From contig NZ_RZJR01000005.1 of NCBI RefSeq assembly GCF_003990975.1, positions 251,869 through 315,868 of the forward strand: a stretch of 64,000 nt of DNA, in the 5' to 3' direction. Below are positions 27,066 to 35,163 of the stretch, piece after piece; the stretch's first letter is position 1, and the number at the start of each line of letters is the position of its first letter. This stretch comes from Cohnella sp. AR92 (GTDB lineage Bacteria > Bacillota > Bacilli > Paenibacillales > Paenibacillaceae). The notes below the pieces were generated by a model that was given only the letters and a program-made list of their open reading frames with translations, did not search any database and was not told the origin of the DNA. The translations under genes were made by a program, and so were the position numbers.

Positions 27066-27276
27066 GTTGATCTTGTGTTGATTGCTTGCATTGCTGCTCG
27101 AGCTGTTGACTTATTTGCTTGGATCCAATTATAGGGGCCGGGTTTGCAACACCGTTGTGGTGTTGCATTCCGTCCCTTTGTCTGTCTATACAACGTTTTG
27201 TTGGAAGTACGAGCGAGTGTTTGATTTACCCGTTCTGTAAGTATTTTCAGAATCCAATTGTTGACTCCGTGTTGAC
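27066..27276. repeat. GTTGAY arm-site array of cassette B
   Basis: GTTGAT occurs at 27066 and 27077, GTTGAC at 27105, 27260 and 27271. The outer pairs are again spaced exactly 11 bp, and the order (pair, single, pair, terminator, core) equals that of cassette A. The last repeat to the core is 132 bp here and 140 bp in A. Confidence 0.6.
27146..27166. repeat. Perfect 8-bp hairpin within the arm region
   Basis: GCAACACC and GGTGTTGC flank a 5-base loop, between the single GTTGAC and the second pair. No T run follows, so it is not an evident terminator. It could be a protein-binding site. Confidence 0.5.
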
Positions 27277-27284
27277 TTCGAGGA

Positions 27285-27330
27285 ATAAAAAATACATCGC
27301 CGGGGCCAGTGTGCCACGCGACGATGTATT
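27285..27330 (-). terminator. Terminator of the rhodanese gene
   Basis: AATACATCG and CGATGTATT pair across a ~22-base loop, with a T run on the minus strand. It lies inside cassette B, between the arms and the core. Confidence 0.7.
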
Positions 27331-27342
27331 CAGCATTCGTAA

Positions 27343-28206
27343 CTACCACATGCCCTTCGGTTTCTCCTCGTCCCCGATGGCTATCGGGTTGTCTTGCCAA
27401 CTAATCCAATCACTCCAACTTCCCGCATAAAGCTTCACGTTCTCGAAGCCCGCTTCACTCAACGCGAGCACGTTCGGAGTCGCGGTGACGCCGGAGCCGC
27501 AGTAGACGATGAGCTCCTTGTCGCGCGGAAGGTCGGCGTAGTGCTCGGCGAGCGCAGCCTCATCCTTAAACCGGCCTTGCTCATCCAGCGCACCCTTCCA
27601 GAACTTATTCCGAGCGCCGGGAATGTGTCCAGCTTTCTTATCCAGAGGCTCGACCTCGCCGCGGTAGCGAGGAGCTTCGCGAGAGTCGATCAGCACGCGG
27701 TCCTCGCTGCCGAGCGACTCGCGAACCTCGTCCATCTCGACCAGCATGTTGTGCTGCACGGTCGCCAGGAACGTTGCCGGAATGAGCACCTTCTGGTCGG
27801 CGTTCACCGGGAAGCCCTCGCGCACCCAAGCGCTGAAGCCTTCATCCATGACGAACACGTTCTCATGCCCCAGATAGCGCAGCAGCCACCACAGGCGGGA
27901 CGCCATGGCGCCGCCTTGGTCGTCGTAGCAGACGACGCGGGAATCGTTGCCGATGCCGACGCGGCTTAGGCGGCCGGCAAGCTCGGCGGCGTCCGGAAGC
28001 GGATGGCGGCCGCCATGTCCGTCCTCTTCGACGGGAGCGGACAAGTCCCGCTCCAAGTCCAGATAGACCGCGCCGGGAATATGGGACTCCTCGTAAGCGT
28101 TGCGGCCGGCATCCGGCTGGCCCATCACGAAGCGGCAATCCACGATGACCAGGTCCGATTCGTATAGGCGGGCGAGCAGCCATTTTCTAGACACGATATG
28201 TTTCAT
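27343..28206 (-). CDS. 3-mercaptopyruvate sulfurtransferase (two-domain rhodanese); cassette insertion target
   Basis: The protein has 287 residues with two rhodanese domains. The catalytic loop CGSGVTA at Cys236 is the form found in mercaptopyruvate sulfurtransferases rather than thiosulfate enzymes. The enzyme moves sulfur from mercaptopyruvate to thiols or cyanide in the cytoplasm. Its last 25 codons (SWSDWIS onward) coincide with the cassette core and are supplied by cassette B. Two other versions of this end lie 1.6 and 4.8 kb away. An MFS transporter gene follows upstream on the strand with a 28-base gap, so both may share a transcript. Confidence 0.92.
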   Translation of the reverse strand: MKHIVSRKWLLARLYESDLVIVDCRFVMGQPDAGRNAYEESHIPGAVYLDLERDLSAPVEEDGHGGRHPLPDAAELAGRLSRVGIGNDSRVVCYDDQGGAMASRLWWLLRYLGHENVFVMDEGFSAWVREGFPVNADQKVLIPATFLATVQHNMLVEMDEVRESLGSEDRVLIDSREAPRYRGEVEPLDKKAGHIPGARNKFWKGALDEQGRFKDEAALAEHYADLPRDKELIVYCGSGVTATPNVLALSEAGFENVKLYAGSWSDWISWQDNPIAIGDEEKPKGMW

Positions 28207-28234
28207 TGGAATCCATCCTCTCTATAGATATCAC

Positions 28235-29464
28235 TTAAATAGCGGAATGCGCGGGAGAATCCGCGCGCTTCTTGCTTCGGGCGAGCGCGACCGCCGCCAG
28301 GACGATCAGGATCATGCCGGCCGAGAACGCGAAGAAAATCCATCGCGTCGTCGGAACGTCATATTGATCCAAGGCCCAGCCGATCAGCTTCGGCAGCAGG
28401 GCGCCGCCGAGCAGGCCGCAGGCGATCAGAAGGCTGGTCACCGTCTGTTCGCTCACGCCCGGAATAGAACGATTCGTGAAGACGAGCGCGATGGCGAACA
28501 AGCCCGACATCGCAAGGCCGGCAATGAAGGTGAAGACGAACATCGCCGATACGCCGCCGGTGAGCGCCATGAACAGGAAGCACGCGGCCCCGATCGAACA
28601 GCCGTAGAACAGATACATCGCCCCGCTGATGCGGTCCGCGATGTGCCCCGCGACGATGCGCCCGATCGTCATCGCGACCCAGAAGGCGCTGATGGACATG
28701 GCCGCGGTCGCGTCGGATATGCCGTTCTCCTGAACGAGCATCGACGGCAGGTAGTGCACGAAGCTCATCTCCAGGCCAACGTAAACGAAGAAGTACAACG
28801 CGCACACCGCCAGCAGAATGCGGAAGCGTCCCGCCAAGCGGAAGGCCGGCTTCGCGGATCCCCGAGCCGTTCCCGCGCTCTCTTCGACCATGCGATCCTT
28901 CGCGCTGCCTCTATCTCCAAGCAATTCGGTCGGCCAGAAGGCCGCCCACAGGACCAAAGTCGCCGCGGCTAGCAAGCCGACGAGCCCGAACGCGAGCTTC
29001 CACTGCCCCGCCTCGATCAGCGCCGCGCCCGCGAACGGGATGATCAGCGCCCCCAAGCCGAAGCAAGTCTCTAGACGGCTCATCGCGACATTCGCTTTGT
29101 CTCCCGTCGAAGTAATGATGAGCGCGCCGATCATCGCTTCGATAATGCCGAACCCAAGTCCCGTGAGCGGTGCCACGATCAGCATCACGGACCACGCCGG
29201 CTCCGCCATGAAGATGAATTCCATGATGGCCATGAGCAAGAACGCGGCTAGCAGGACGCTTTTTCTCCCTAGCCTCTTAATTAAGAATGGCGCAATCAGC
29301 GTGCCGACCAGTCCTCCGAGGAACTGATTCATCACGAGCTGACCGCCATCGCTGTATTGCACTCCGTATGCATGGATCATCGGCTCCAGAACGGCTCCGA
29401 TCGCGAGCTCGCCCAATCCGATCGTCAGATACGCCATGCATCCCAAGAAAATAATCCGAGACAT
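28235..29464 (-). CDS. MFS transporter
   Basis: The protein has 409 residues with about 12 predicted membrane helices and a charged central loop (GDRGSAKDRMVEESAGTARG). The helix 2-3 loop LIKRLGRKSVLLAAF and helix 8-9 loop GHIADRISGAMYLFYG carry the usual motif A. The layout resembles FucP/GlcP-like or FPN-type permeases, but substrate and direction are unclear. It lies just before the rhodanese gene on the same strand. Confidence 0.8.
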   Translation of the reverse strand: MSRIIFLGCMAYLTIGLGELAIGAVLEPMIHAYGVQYSDGGQLVMNQFLGGLVGTLIAPFLIKRLGRKSVLLAAFLLMAIMEFIFMAEPAWSVMLIVAPLTGLGFGIIEAMIGALIITSTGDKANVAMSRLETCFGLGALIIPFAGAALIEAGQWKLAFGLVGLLAAATLVLWAAFWPTELLGDRGSAKDRMVEESAGTARGSAKPAFRLAGRFRILLAVCALYFFVYVGLEMSFVHYLPSMLVQENGISDATAAMSISAFWVAMTIGRIVAGHIADRISGAMYLFYGCSIGAACFLFMALTGGVSAMFVFTFIAGLAMSGLFAIALVFTNRSIPGVSEQTVTSLLIACGLLGGALLPKLIGWALDQYDVPTTRWIFFAFSAGMILIVLAAVALARSKKRADSPAHSAI

Positions 29465-29542
29465 CCCGCCGCAGAACCCCTTCCCTCTCAGCCCAATCCC
29501 ACTCTAGTCATGCAACTTAGAGTATACCATGATCTGCCGCAT

Positions 29543-30823
29543 TCAAGACGAGAAGATGCGCTTCTTGCCGATACGGGTGGACATGAGGGCCGCGATCAAG
29601 CAGACGAATCCAGCCAAGACGAAGGCGGTGGAATAAGTGCCGAGCCAATCCCGGATCGCTCCCGCTCCATAAGCCGCCGTCGAAGCCCCGAGCTGGTGAG
29701 CCACGACGACCCAGCCGAAGATCATGCCGGAGCGCTCCTTGCCGAACTCCTGCGCGGCCAGCTTGACGGTCGGAGGAACGGTGGCGATCCAATCAAGCCC
29801 GTAGAAAATGCTGAAAATAAGAAGCTGCTGAGGTCCGGTGTGGAGAGCATAGGGCAGGAACAGCAGGGACAAGCCGCGCAGGCCGTAGTACCAGGCGAGC
29901 AGCCAACGGCTGTCGAAGCGGTCGGAGAGCCAGCCCGACAGCGTCGTTCCGGCGAGATCGAACAAGCCCATCAGGGCGAGCAGGCTCGCCGCGGTCACCT
30001 CGGGAATCCCGACATCGCCGCAGGCCGGGATGAGGTGCGTGCCGATCAGGCCGTTCGTCGAGAAGCCGCAGAAGAAGAAGGTTCCCGCCAGCAGCCAGAA
30101 AGCCCTGCTTCTCAGAGCGGAACGAAGGGCCAGCAGCGGCGCGAGGAAAATGTTTCCCGTGAACGGGACCGGCTGCACGATTTCGTCCGATCCGTAGGGA
30201 GCGGCTCCGATGTCGAAGGGATGGTTGCGCATGAAGAAGACGACGAGCAGCAGCAGGATCGCGAGTGCGCCTACGGCGGTATACACCGCGTACTTCCATC
30301 CGGCGTCTACCGTGATTCTCGCCAGCAGCGGCAGGAACAACAGCTGTCCGGTCGCCGCGCTGGCGGTCAGGATGCCGACGACGAGCCCCTTTCTTTTGAC
30401 GAACCACTTATTCGACACGGTTACGCCCAGCACGTTCGCCATGAAGCCGGTCGCGATGCCGGCGATGAGCCCCCAGAGAAGCTCGAATTGCCACAGCGCG
30501 TTCATCAGAGGAGTAACCGCAAGCCCAGCAGCCAACCCCGATATCGTAAAAATCAGGACGCGCCGAATGCCGTACTTCTCCAGAAAAGCAGCCGAGAACG
30601 GGCCGACCAAGCCGTAGAGGAAGATCCCGAGGGAGACGACGCTCGAGATCCCGCTGCGGCTCCAGCCGAAGTCCTTCTCGAACGACAGCATGAAGATGCT
30701 CGGCATGGATCGGACGCCGGCGGAGATCAGCAGCGTGACGAAGGTGATGGCGACGACGACCCAACCGTAATGGAATCGAGGCTGGGTCCGAGGAGACCGT
30801 TCGGATTGAGGAAGGCTGTTCAT
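29543..30823 (-). CDS. MFS transporter, OxlT/monocarboxylate-like
   Basis: The protein has 426 residues with about 12 helices. FHYGWVVVAITFVTLLISAGVRSMPSIF at the N-terminus is typical of the oxalate/formate antiporter and monocarboxylate group, and WLSDRFDSRWLLAWYYGLRG is the motif A-like loop. These carry small carboxylates, though some members export drugs. A MarR-family gene lies just upstream on the same strand. The same palindromic site precedes both genes, so the MarR protein probably controls it. Confidence 0.83.
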   Translation of the reverse strand: MNSLPQSERSPRTQPRFHYGWVVVAITFVTLLISAGVRSMPSIFMLSFEKDFGWSRSGISSVVSLGIFLYGLVGPFSAAFLEKYGIRRVLIFTISGLAAGLAVTPLMNALWQFELLWGLIAGIATGFMANVLGVTVSNKWFVKRKGLVVGILTASAATGQLLFLPLLARITVDAGWKYAVYTAVGALAILLLLVVFFMRNHPFDIGAAPYGSDEIVQPVPFTGNIFLAPLLALRSALRSRAFWLLAGTFFFCGFSTNGLIGTHLIPACGDVGIPEVTAASLLALMGLFDLAGTTLSGWLSDRFDSRWLLAWYYGLRGLSLLFLPYALHTGPQQLLIFSIFYGLDWIATVPPTVKLAAQEFGKERSGMIFGWVVVAHQLGASTAAYGAGAIRDWLGTYSTAFVLAGFVCLIAALMSTRIGKKRIFSS

Positions 30824-30840
30824 AACTCCACTCCTAATTT

Positions 30841-30868
30841 TCTATTTTGTTTGTACAGCCAAAATACA
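30841..30868 (-). promoter_or_regulatory. MarR operator before the MFS gene
   Basis: TCTATTTTGTTTGTACA plus an AAAATA tail matches the site upstream of the marR gene (31338-31363) at most positions. It lies 18-45 bases before the MFS start. Confidence 0.55.
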
Positions 30869-30888
30869 ACGCAGGAGAAAGCCCGCCT

Positions 30889-31323
30889 TCAGCCCTTCTC
30901 CAACTCCCCGCTGGTAAATACCAGCTGCTTCGAGAGCTCCGTCGCGAACGCCTTGCCCAGAATCCCGTCGTAACGGGAGTGCAGGTCTCTGGACGCCTGC
31001 TTGATCGTCTCCACCATGCCCTCTCCCTTGGCCGTCGGATACACCAGCACCGTCTTGCCCTGAACCTTCCGCTCCACGAGCTTACGGATCTCCAGCTTAT
31101 CGACGAAGCGAGTCAGCGTAGACGGCGCGACCGACAGCTTCTCCGCCAGCTCCTTCTGGGTAATGCCCGGAGTGCCGACCACCAGCCGAATCAAGTAGCC
31201 GTACATGGGGCTCAGTCCCGTCGGGGCGAAGGCGTCTTCGGCCATCTTCGTGATCGCGCGGCCCAGCCGATTGGCCGTGAAGAACAGGCACTCGTGCAGA
31301 AAATGATCGTCCGCTTCTTTCAT
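30889..31323 (-). CDS. MarR-family transcriptional regulator
   Basis: The protein has 144 residues. The winged helix-turn-helix is clear: GTPGITQKELAEKLSVAPSTLTRFVDKLEIRKLVERKVQGKTVLVYPTAKG. Such dimers bind palindromes and release them on binding phenolic or other small ligands. Its own promoter carries a TTGTA-TG-TACAA palindrome, and a near copy precedes the MFS gene downstream, indicating autoregulation and control of the transporter. Confidence 0.9.
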   Translation of the reverse strand: MKEADDHFLHECLFFTANRLGRAITKMAEDAFAPTGLSPMYGYLIRLVVGTPGITQKELAEKLSVAPSTLTRFVDKLEIRKLVERKVQGKTVLVYPTAKGEGMVETIKQASRDLHSRYDGILGKAFATELSKQLVFTSGELEKG

Positions 31324-31337
31324 GCTCCGGCCTTCTT

Positions 31338-31386
31338 TCTATTTTGTATGTACAACGAATATATGGTTATGACTTCCAATTGTCAA
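31338..31386 (-). promoter_or_regulatory. Promoter and operator of the marR gene
   Basis: On the minus strand TTGACA (31381-31386) and TATATT (31358-31363) are 17 bases apart. The palindrome TTGTA-TG-TACAA (about 31344-31355) follows directly and would cover the transcription start. Confidence 0.7.
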
Positions 31387-31531
31387 TAGGTTTTTTCTTG
31401 ATCCTGTCCAGGCTCGCATAGGGCCTGCATAGAGCTCGTATAGGGCTTGCATCGGTATCCTTGGTTCCGCCGTCTGTGTTATCTTGTTAGTATTGAGTTC
31501 GCCTGTCATGGCAAGCAAAGGAGGAGAACCG

Positions 31532-32038
31532 ATGAGCAGACCAGCAGCCATCATCCCGGAATTCCACTTCAGCGCGATGACGGAGGAAGATGGCGCGGAC
31601 ATTGCCGAATGGCGCTACCCTCCGCCGTACGACCTGTATCGTTGGCCCTCTTGGGAGCAGATGGTCGCGCAAGGCAAGGAATTCGGCGATCCCCACATCC
31701 GCGCCAAGCAATATACGTCGATTCGCGACGAACGCGGGCGGCTGATCGGTTACGCGCAGTTTTTCCCGATGGTGGGGGTTGTCCGGTTAGGACTCGGGCT
31801 TCATCCCGACTGCTGCGACCGCGGCTGGGGAACGGCCTTCACCCAGGCGATCGTGCGCGAAGCCGCGAGAAGGTCCCCGAATTCGGAGATCGACCTGGAA
31901 GTCGAGACTTGGAACAAGAGGGCGATCCGTACTTATAAGAGATCGGGCTTCGTCATCACCGACAAATACAAGCGTCAGGCCTTCCACAAGACCGTGACGA
32001 TCTATTGCATGACCCTGCGGAAAGACAAGATTCAATAG
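31532..32038 (+). CDS. GNAT-family N-acetyltransferase
   Basis: The protein has 168 residues. ATG 31532 is preferred because AAAGGAGGAG lies just upstream; an earlier in-frame ATG at 31508 overlaps that site. FHFSAMTEEDGADIAEWRYPPPYD is the usual N-terminal helix pair. GLGLHPDCCDRGWGTAFTQAIVREAAR holds the acetyl-CoA pyrophosphate-binding turn, and LEVETWNKRAIRTYKRSGF the last conserved strand-helix. The acceptor substrate is unknown. It is followed closely by topB. Confidence 0.88.
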   Translation: MSRPAAIIPEFHFSAMTEEDGADIAEWRYPPPYDLYRWPSWEQMVAQGKEFGDPHIRAKQYTSIRDERGRLIGYAQFFPMVGVVRLGLGLHPDCCDRGWGTAFTQAIVREAARRSPNSEIDLEVETWNKRAIRTYKRSGFVITDKYKRQAFHKTVTIYCMTLRKDKIQ

Positions 32039-32055
32039 AATGGAGTTATGGCAAA

Positions 32056-34221
32056 ATGAAAGCTCTCGTACTGGCCGAGAAGCCGAGCGTAGCGAAGGAG
32101 ATCGCTCGGGTGCTCGGGTGCACACAACAGAATAGGAGTTACATCGAAGGACCGAACCATGTCGTGACCTGGGCGCTGGGCCACCTCGTCACGCTGTCCG
32201 AGCCGGAGGATTACGATCCGAAGTACCGGACCTGGAACCTGGAGGAACTGCCGATTCTTCCCGAACGGATGAAGCTCAAGGTCATGAAGGAGACGTCCGG
32301 CCAGTTCCGCGCCGTCGCGCAGCTGTGCAAGCGCAACGATCTCGATGAGCTCATCATCGCGACCGACGCCGGACGGGAAGGAGAGCTGGTGGCGCGCTGG
32401 ATCATGGAGCTCGTGAACTGGCGCAAGCCGTTCAAGCGGCTGTGGATCTCGTCCCAGACCGACCAGGCGATCCGCGAAGGCTTCCGTAACCTGAAGCCGG
32501 GCAAGCAGTACGATTCTCTCTACCGATCCGCGGTATGCCGCGCGGAGGCGGACTGGCTGATCGGCCTGAACGTCACGCGCGCGCTGACGACGAAGTACGA
32601 CTCTCAGCTGGCGGCCGGGCGCGTGCAGACGCCGACGCTGTCGATCCTGATCGATCGCGAGAAGGAGATCCGCGAGTTCCAGCCGAAGCCGTACTGGACC
32701 GTAACGGCCGACTTCGGCTCCTTCCAAGCGATGTGGCGCGAGAAGGACGGCCATGACGGACGGGTATGGGAGGAGGCGCAGGCACAGGCGGTCGCGCAGC
32801 GGGTGAGCGGCGGAATCGCCAAGGTGTCGAAGCTGCAGACGACCGAGAAGAGCGAGCCGTTCCCGCAGGCGTACGACCTGACCGAGCTGCAGCGGGACGC
32901 GAACAAGCGGCTCGGCTTCTCGGCGAAGACGACGTCGAGCGTCTTGCAGAAGCTGTACGAGCAGCACAAGCTGGTCACGTACCCGCGCACCGATTCCCGC
33001 TATATCTCCAGCGATATCGTGCCTACTCTGAAGGGCCGGCTGGACAGCATCGCGATCGGCCCTTATGCCCCGCTGGCCCGAAAACTGCTGCGAGGAACGC
33101 TTCCCGTGTCGAAGCGCTTCGTCGACGACGGCAAAGTAAGCGACCACCATGCGATCATTCCGACGGAGCAGTACGTCAACCTGTCGGCGCTGTCGAACGA
33201 CGAGCGGCGCCTGTACGATCTGATCGTCCGCCGCTTCATCGCGCTGTTCTATCCGCCTTACCGGTATGACGAGACGTCGGTCGTTCTGTCGGTCGGAAGC
33301 GATCATTTCTATGCCAAGGGGCGGATCGAGAAGGACGCCGGCTGGAAGGAAGTGTACGCCTCCTCCGGAACGCCGGGAAGCTCAAGCCAGGACGACTGGA
33401 ACGACGAAGAGGAAGGCGCGGAGCGTAGCGATGCTCAGCCTTCCCAGCGTCTGCCGGAGCTGGCCGCGGGCCAGCCGCTTCCGTTGAAGGCCTGCCGCTC
33501 CCGGGAGCTGCGGACGCAGCCTCCCGGACGCTATACGGAAGCCGCCCTGCTCTCTCGGATGGAGAAGCACGGGCTGGGCACTCCCGCGACCCGCGCGGAC
33601 ATTATCGAGAAGCTGGTCTCGACCGACACGATCGCCCGCAATCAGAACCGTCTGTCCCCCACGGGCAAAGGCACTCAGCTCTATGAGCTTGTGGTGGACG
33701 ATCTTCGCAGCCCCGAGATGACGGCGGAATGGGAATCCGAGCTGGAGCGAATCGCCAAGGGCAACGGCAATCCGCAAGCGTTCATGGCCGGAATCCGGGA
33801 ACGGGCGAAGCTGTGGGTCGACGAGATCAAGCGCGAGACGCGGGAATACAAGCCGCACAACCTGACGGCTTATCGCTGCCCGGAATGCGGCAAGCCTCTT
33901 AAGGAGGTCAAGAGCAAGCGAGGCACGACGCTCGTGTGCTCCGACCGCGAATGCGATTACCGCCGCTCCGCCGAGCCCGCGCTCACGAATCACCGCTGTC
34001 CGCAATGCCACAAGAAGATGGAGATTCGCGACGGCAAGGCGGGCAAGTTCTTCCAATGCAAGGCATGCAACGTCATCGAGATGGTCGGCGACAAGCCGCG
34101 CGGACGCGCGAGCAAGCACGAGCAGCGCAAGCTGATCGAGAAGTTCAGCGACAGCGGCGCGCCGTCCGGCAACAGCCTTGGCGATGCTCTTCTGGCGGCC
34201 ATGAAGAAGAAGGACGAATAG
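32056..34221 (+). CDS. topB: DNA topoisomerase III
   Basis: The protein has 721 residues from ATG 32056, in line with Bacillus TopB (727). The N-terminal Toprim domain opens with KALVLAEKPSVAKEIARVLG and has the acidic DAGREGELV motif. The catalytic tyrosine is Tyr309 in VTYPRTDSRY. Two C-terminal Cys4 ribbons are visible (CPECGKP...CSDRECDY and CPQCHKK...CKACN). The type IA enzyme passes single strands to resolve recombination and replication intermediates. It lies 17 bases after the GNAT gene. Confidence 0.96.
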   Translation: MKALVLAEKPSVAKEIARVLGCTQQNRSYIEGPNHVVTWALGHLVTLSEPEDYDPKYRTWNLEELPILPERMKLKVMKETSGQFRAVAQLCKRNDLDELIIATDAGREGELVARWIMELVNWRKPFKRLWISSQTDQAIREGFRNLKPGKQYDSLYRSAVCRAEADWLIGLNVTRALTTKYDSQLAAGRVQTPTLSILIDREKEIREFQPKPYWTVTADFGSFQAMWREKDGHDGRVWEEAQAQAVAQRVSGGIAKVSKLQTTEKSEPFPQAYDLTELQRDANKRLGFSAKTTSSVLQKLYEQHKLVTYPRTDSRYISSDIVPTLKGRLDSIAIGPYAPLARKLLRGTLPVSKRFVDDGKVSDHHAIIPTEQYVNLSALSNDERRLYDLIVRRFIALFYPPYRYDETSVVLSVGSDHFYAKGRIEKDAGWKEVYASSGTPGSSSQDDWNDEEEGAERSDAQPSQRLPELAAGQPLPLKACRSRELRTQPPGRYTEAALLSRMEKHGLGTPATRADIIEKLVSTDTIARNQNRLSPTGKGTQLYELVVDDLRSPEMTAEWESELERIAKGNGNPQAFMAGIRERAKLWVDEIKRETREYKPHNLTAYRCPECGKPLKEVKSKRGTTLVCSDRECDYRRSAEPALTNHRCPQCHKKMEIRDGKAGKFFQCKACNVIEMVGDKPRGRASKHEQRKLIEKFSDSGAPSGNSLGDALLAAMKKKDE

Positions 34222-34245
34222 CGCATGAATAAAAGCCTAGAATTC

Positions 34246-34429
34246 TAACGGAACTGAGCGACCTTATTCCTCCCCAAAAAGCGGATATCATCATTTAACG
34301 GAACTCAGCGACGTTATTTTTGGGGTTTGAAGCGTAATCGACTGATTTTAACAAAATAAGGGCTGTACGTTCCGTTAGATTTTCAAATGACCGTTTTTGC
34401 GGGCAATAAGGGCTTACAGTTCCGTTAGA
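34246..34429. repeat. Inverted set of four TAACGGAAC repeats, locus 1
   Basis: TAACGGAACT units start at 34246 and 34296, each followed by CCTTATT or CGTTATT. Reversed units ending GTTCCGTTA lie at 34353-34379 and 34405-34429. The two forward and two reversed units could fold into a large stem. A second locus with the same plan is at 46937-47122. It fills the gap after topB; no gene is seen in it. Confidence 0.75.
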
Positions 34430-34468
34430 GCTGCGGGAGAGGCTGATAATCAGTCCGCGAATCAAATA

Positions 34469-34510
34469 GGGATGCCTTCCAAGCCGAATGACTTGGAGAC
34501 ATCCCTTTTT
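34469..34510 (+). terminator. Rho-independent terminator
   Basis: GGGATG pairs with CATCCC and inner TTCCAAG with CTTGGAG, followed by TTTTT on the plus strand. It is the first clear terminator after topB and also separates it from the convergent zinc-ribbon gene. Confidence 0.75.
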
Positions 34511-34540
34511 ATTTTGGCGCCGCAGGGGTACGACCGAGAA

Positions 34541-34897
34541 TCAATCGAACAAATCTCCGAACATGTCCATGACGCTGCGCTTCTTTTTGTGCTTATTATT
34601 GTAGTGGCCTTGATTGTCGTAAGATCCGTGGTTGTTGTAGGAGCTTTGGTTATTATGCGAGCCTTGGTTGTTGTAGCCGTTGGAATCGTACCTGCGCTCC
34701 TGGCCGACCGGCCGCGGCGGCTTATCCTGGTAATACCAGTCGTTGTACTCCTCGCGGACCTCGCGAACCTCGCTCATCAGCTTATCGAGCTCTCCTCGAT
34801 CCAGCCAGACTCCCTTGCAGCTTGGGCAGATATCGATGAGAACGCCGTTCTTCTCGACCTCTCTCATTCGGCTGTCGTTGCATACCGGGCAATTCAC
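34541..34897 (-). CDS. TFIIB-type zinc-ribbon protein with Asn-rich tail
   Basis: The protein has 118 residues from GTG 34897, with AAAGGAGGG about 10 bases upstream. Residues 1-45 form a zf-TFIIB ribbon: MNCPVCNDSRM and DICPSCKGVWLDRGELDKL, with four metal-binding cysteines. The second half is low complexity (NNQGSHNNQSSYNNHGSYDN) and ends in a basic KHKKKRSVMDMFGDLFD. Homologues are common in Bacillota and have no proven role. Confidence 0.85.
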   Translation of the reverse strand: MNCPVCNDSRMREVEKNGVLIDICPSCKGVWLDRGELDKLMSEVREVREEYNDWYYQDKPPRPVGQERRYDSNGYNNQGSHNNQSSYNNHGSYDNQGHYNNKHKKKRSVMDMFGDLFD

Positions 34898-35062
34898 TCG
34901 TTAGGAACCCTCCTTTGGATCGTAGTGTTCCTATCTACGCCTGGAATCATTTACGGTTTCAGAAGATCGTAAGCCCGGGCGAACTCCTCCTTCGACATCC
35001 CAAGCCCCGTCTAGGCTCGCAAGCATGGGCGTGTCATTTTTGCGAAAATGGGGTCTTCTCTC

Positions 35063-35090
35063 TAAATCTTTCGGCTAAACATGACGATAA
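35063..35090 (+). promoter_or_regulatory. Sigma-D-like promoter of motAB
   Basis: TAAA (35063-35066) and GACGATAA (35083-35090) are 16 bases apart; the sigma-D (FliA-type) consensus is TAAA then about 15 bases then GCCGATAA. It lies 74 bases before motA, consistent with flagellar control. Confidence 0.6.
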
Positions 35091-35163
35091 CTCTAATAAC
35101 GTGTCGGTTGCGAGTGACAAACCAGCCACGCTACATAATCACTGGACAAGCTGGGGTGTACGA

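Larger units (their letters stand above)
25811..27410. mobile_element. Cassette B: integrase-less insertion carrying a TIR-2TM gene
   Basis: About 1.6 kb of AT-rich DNA lies between core copies 25803-25817 and 27403-27417. It holds one gene (TIR domain plus two membrane helices), the GTTGAY array at 27066-27276, a hairpin and the rhodanese terminator. Its high end supplies the present C-terminus of the rhodanese gene. It has the same plan as cassette A, but the cargo gene points the other way. No recombinase is present. The crossover position within the core is uncertain. Confidence 0.65.
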
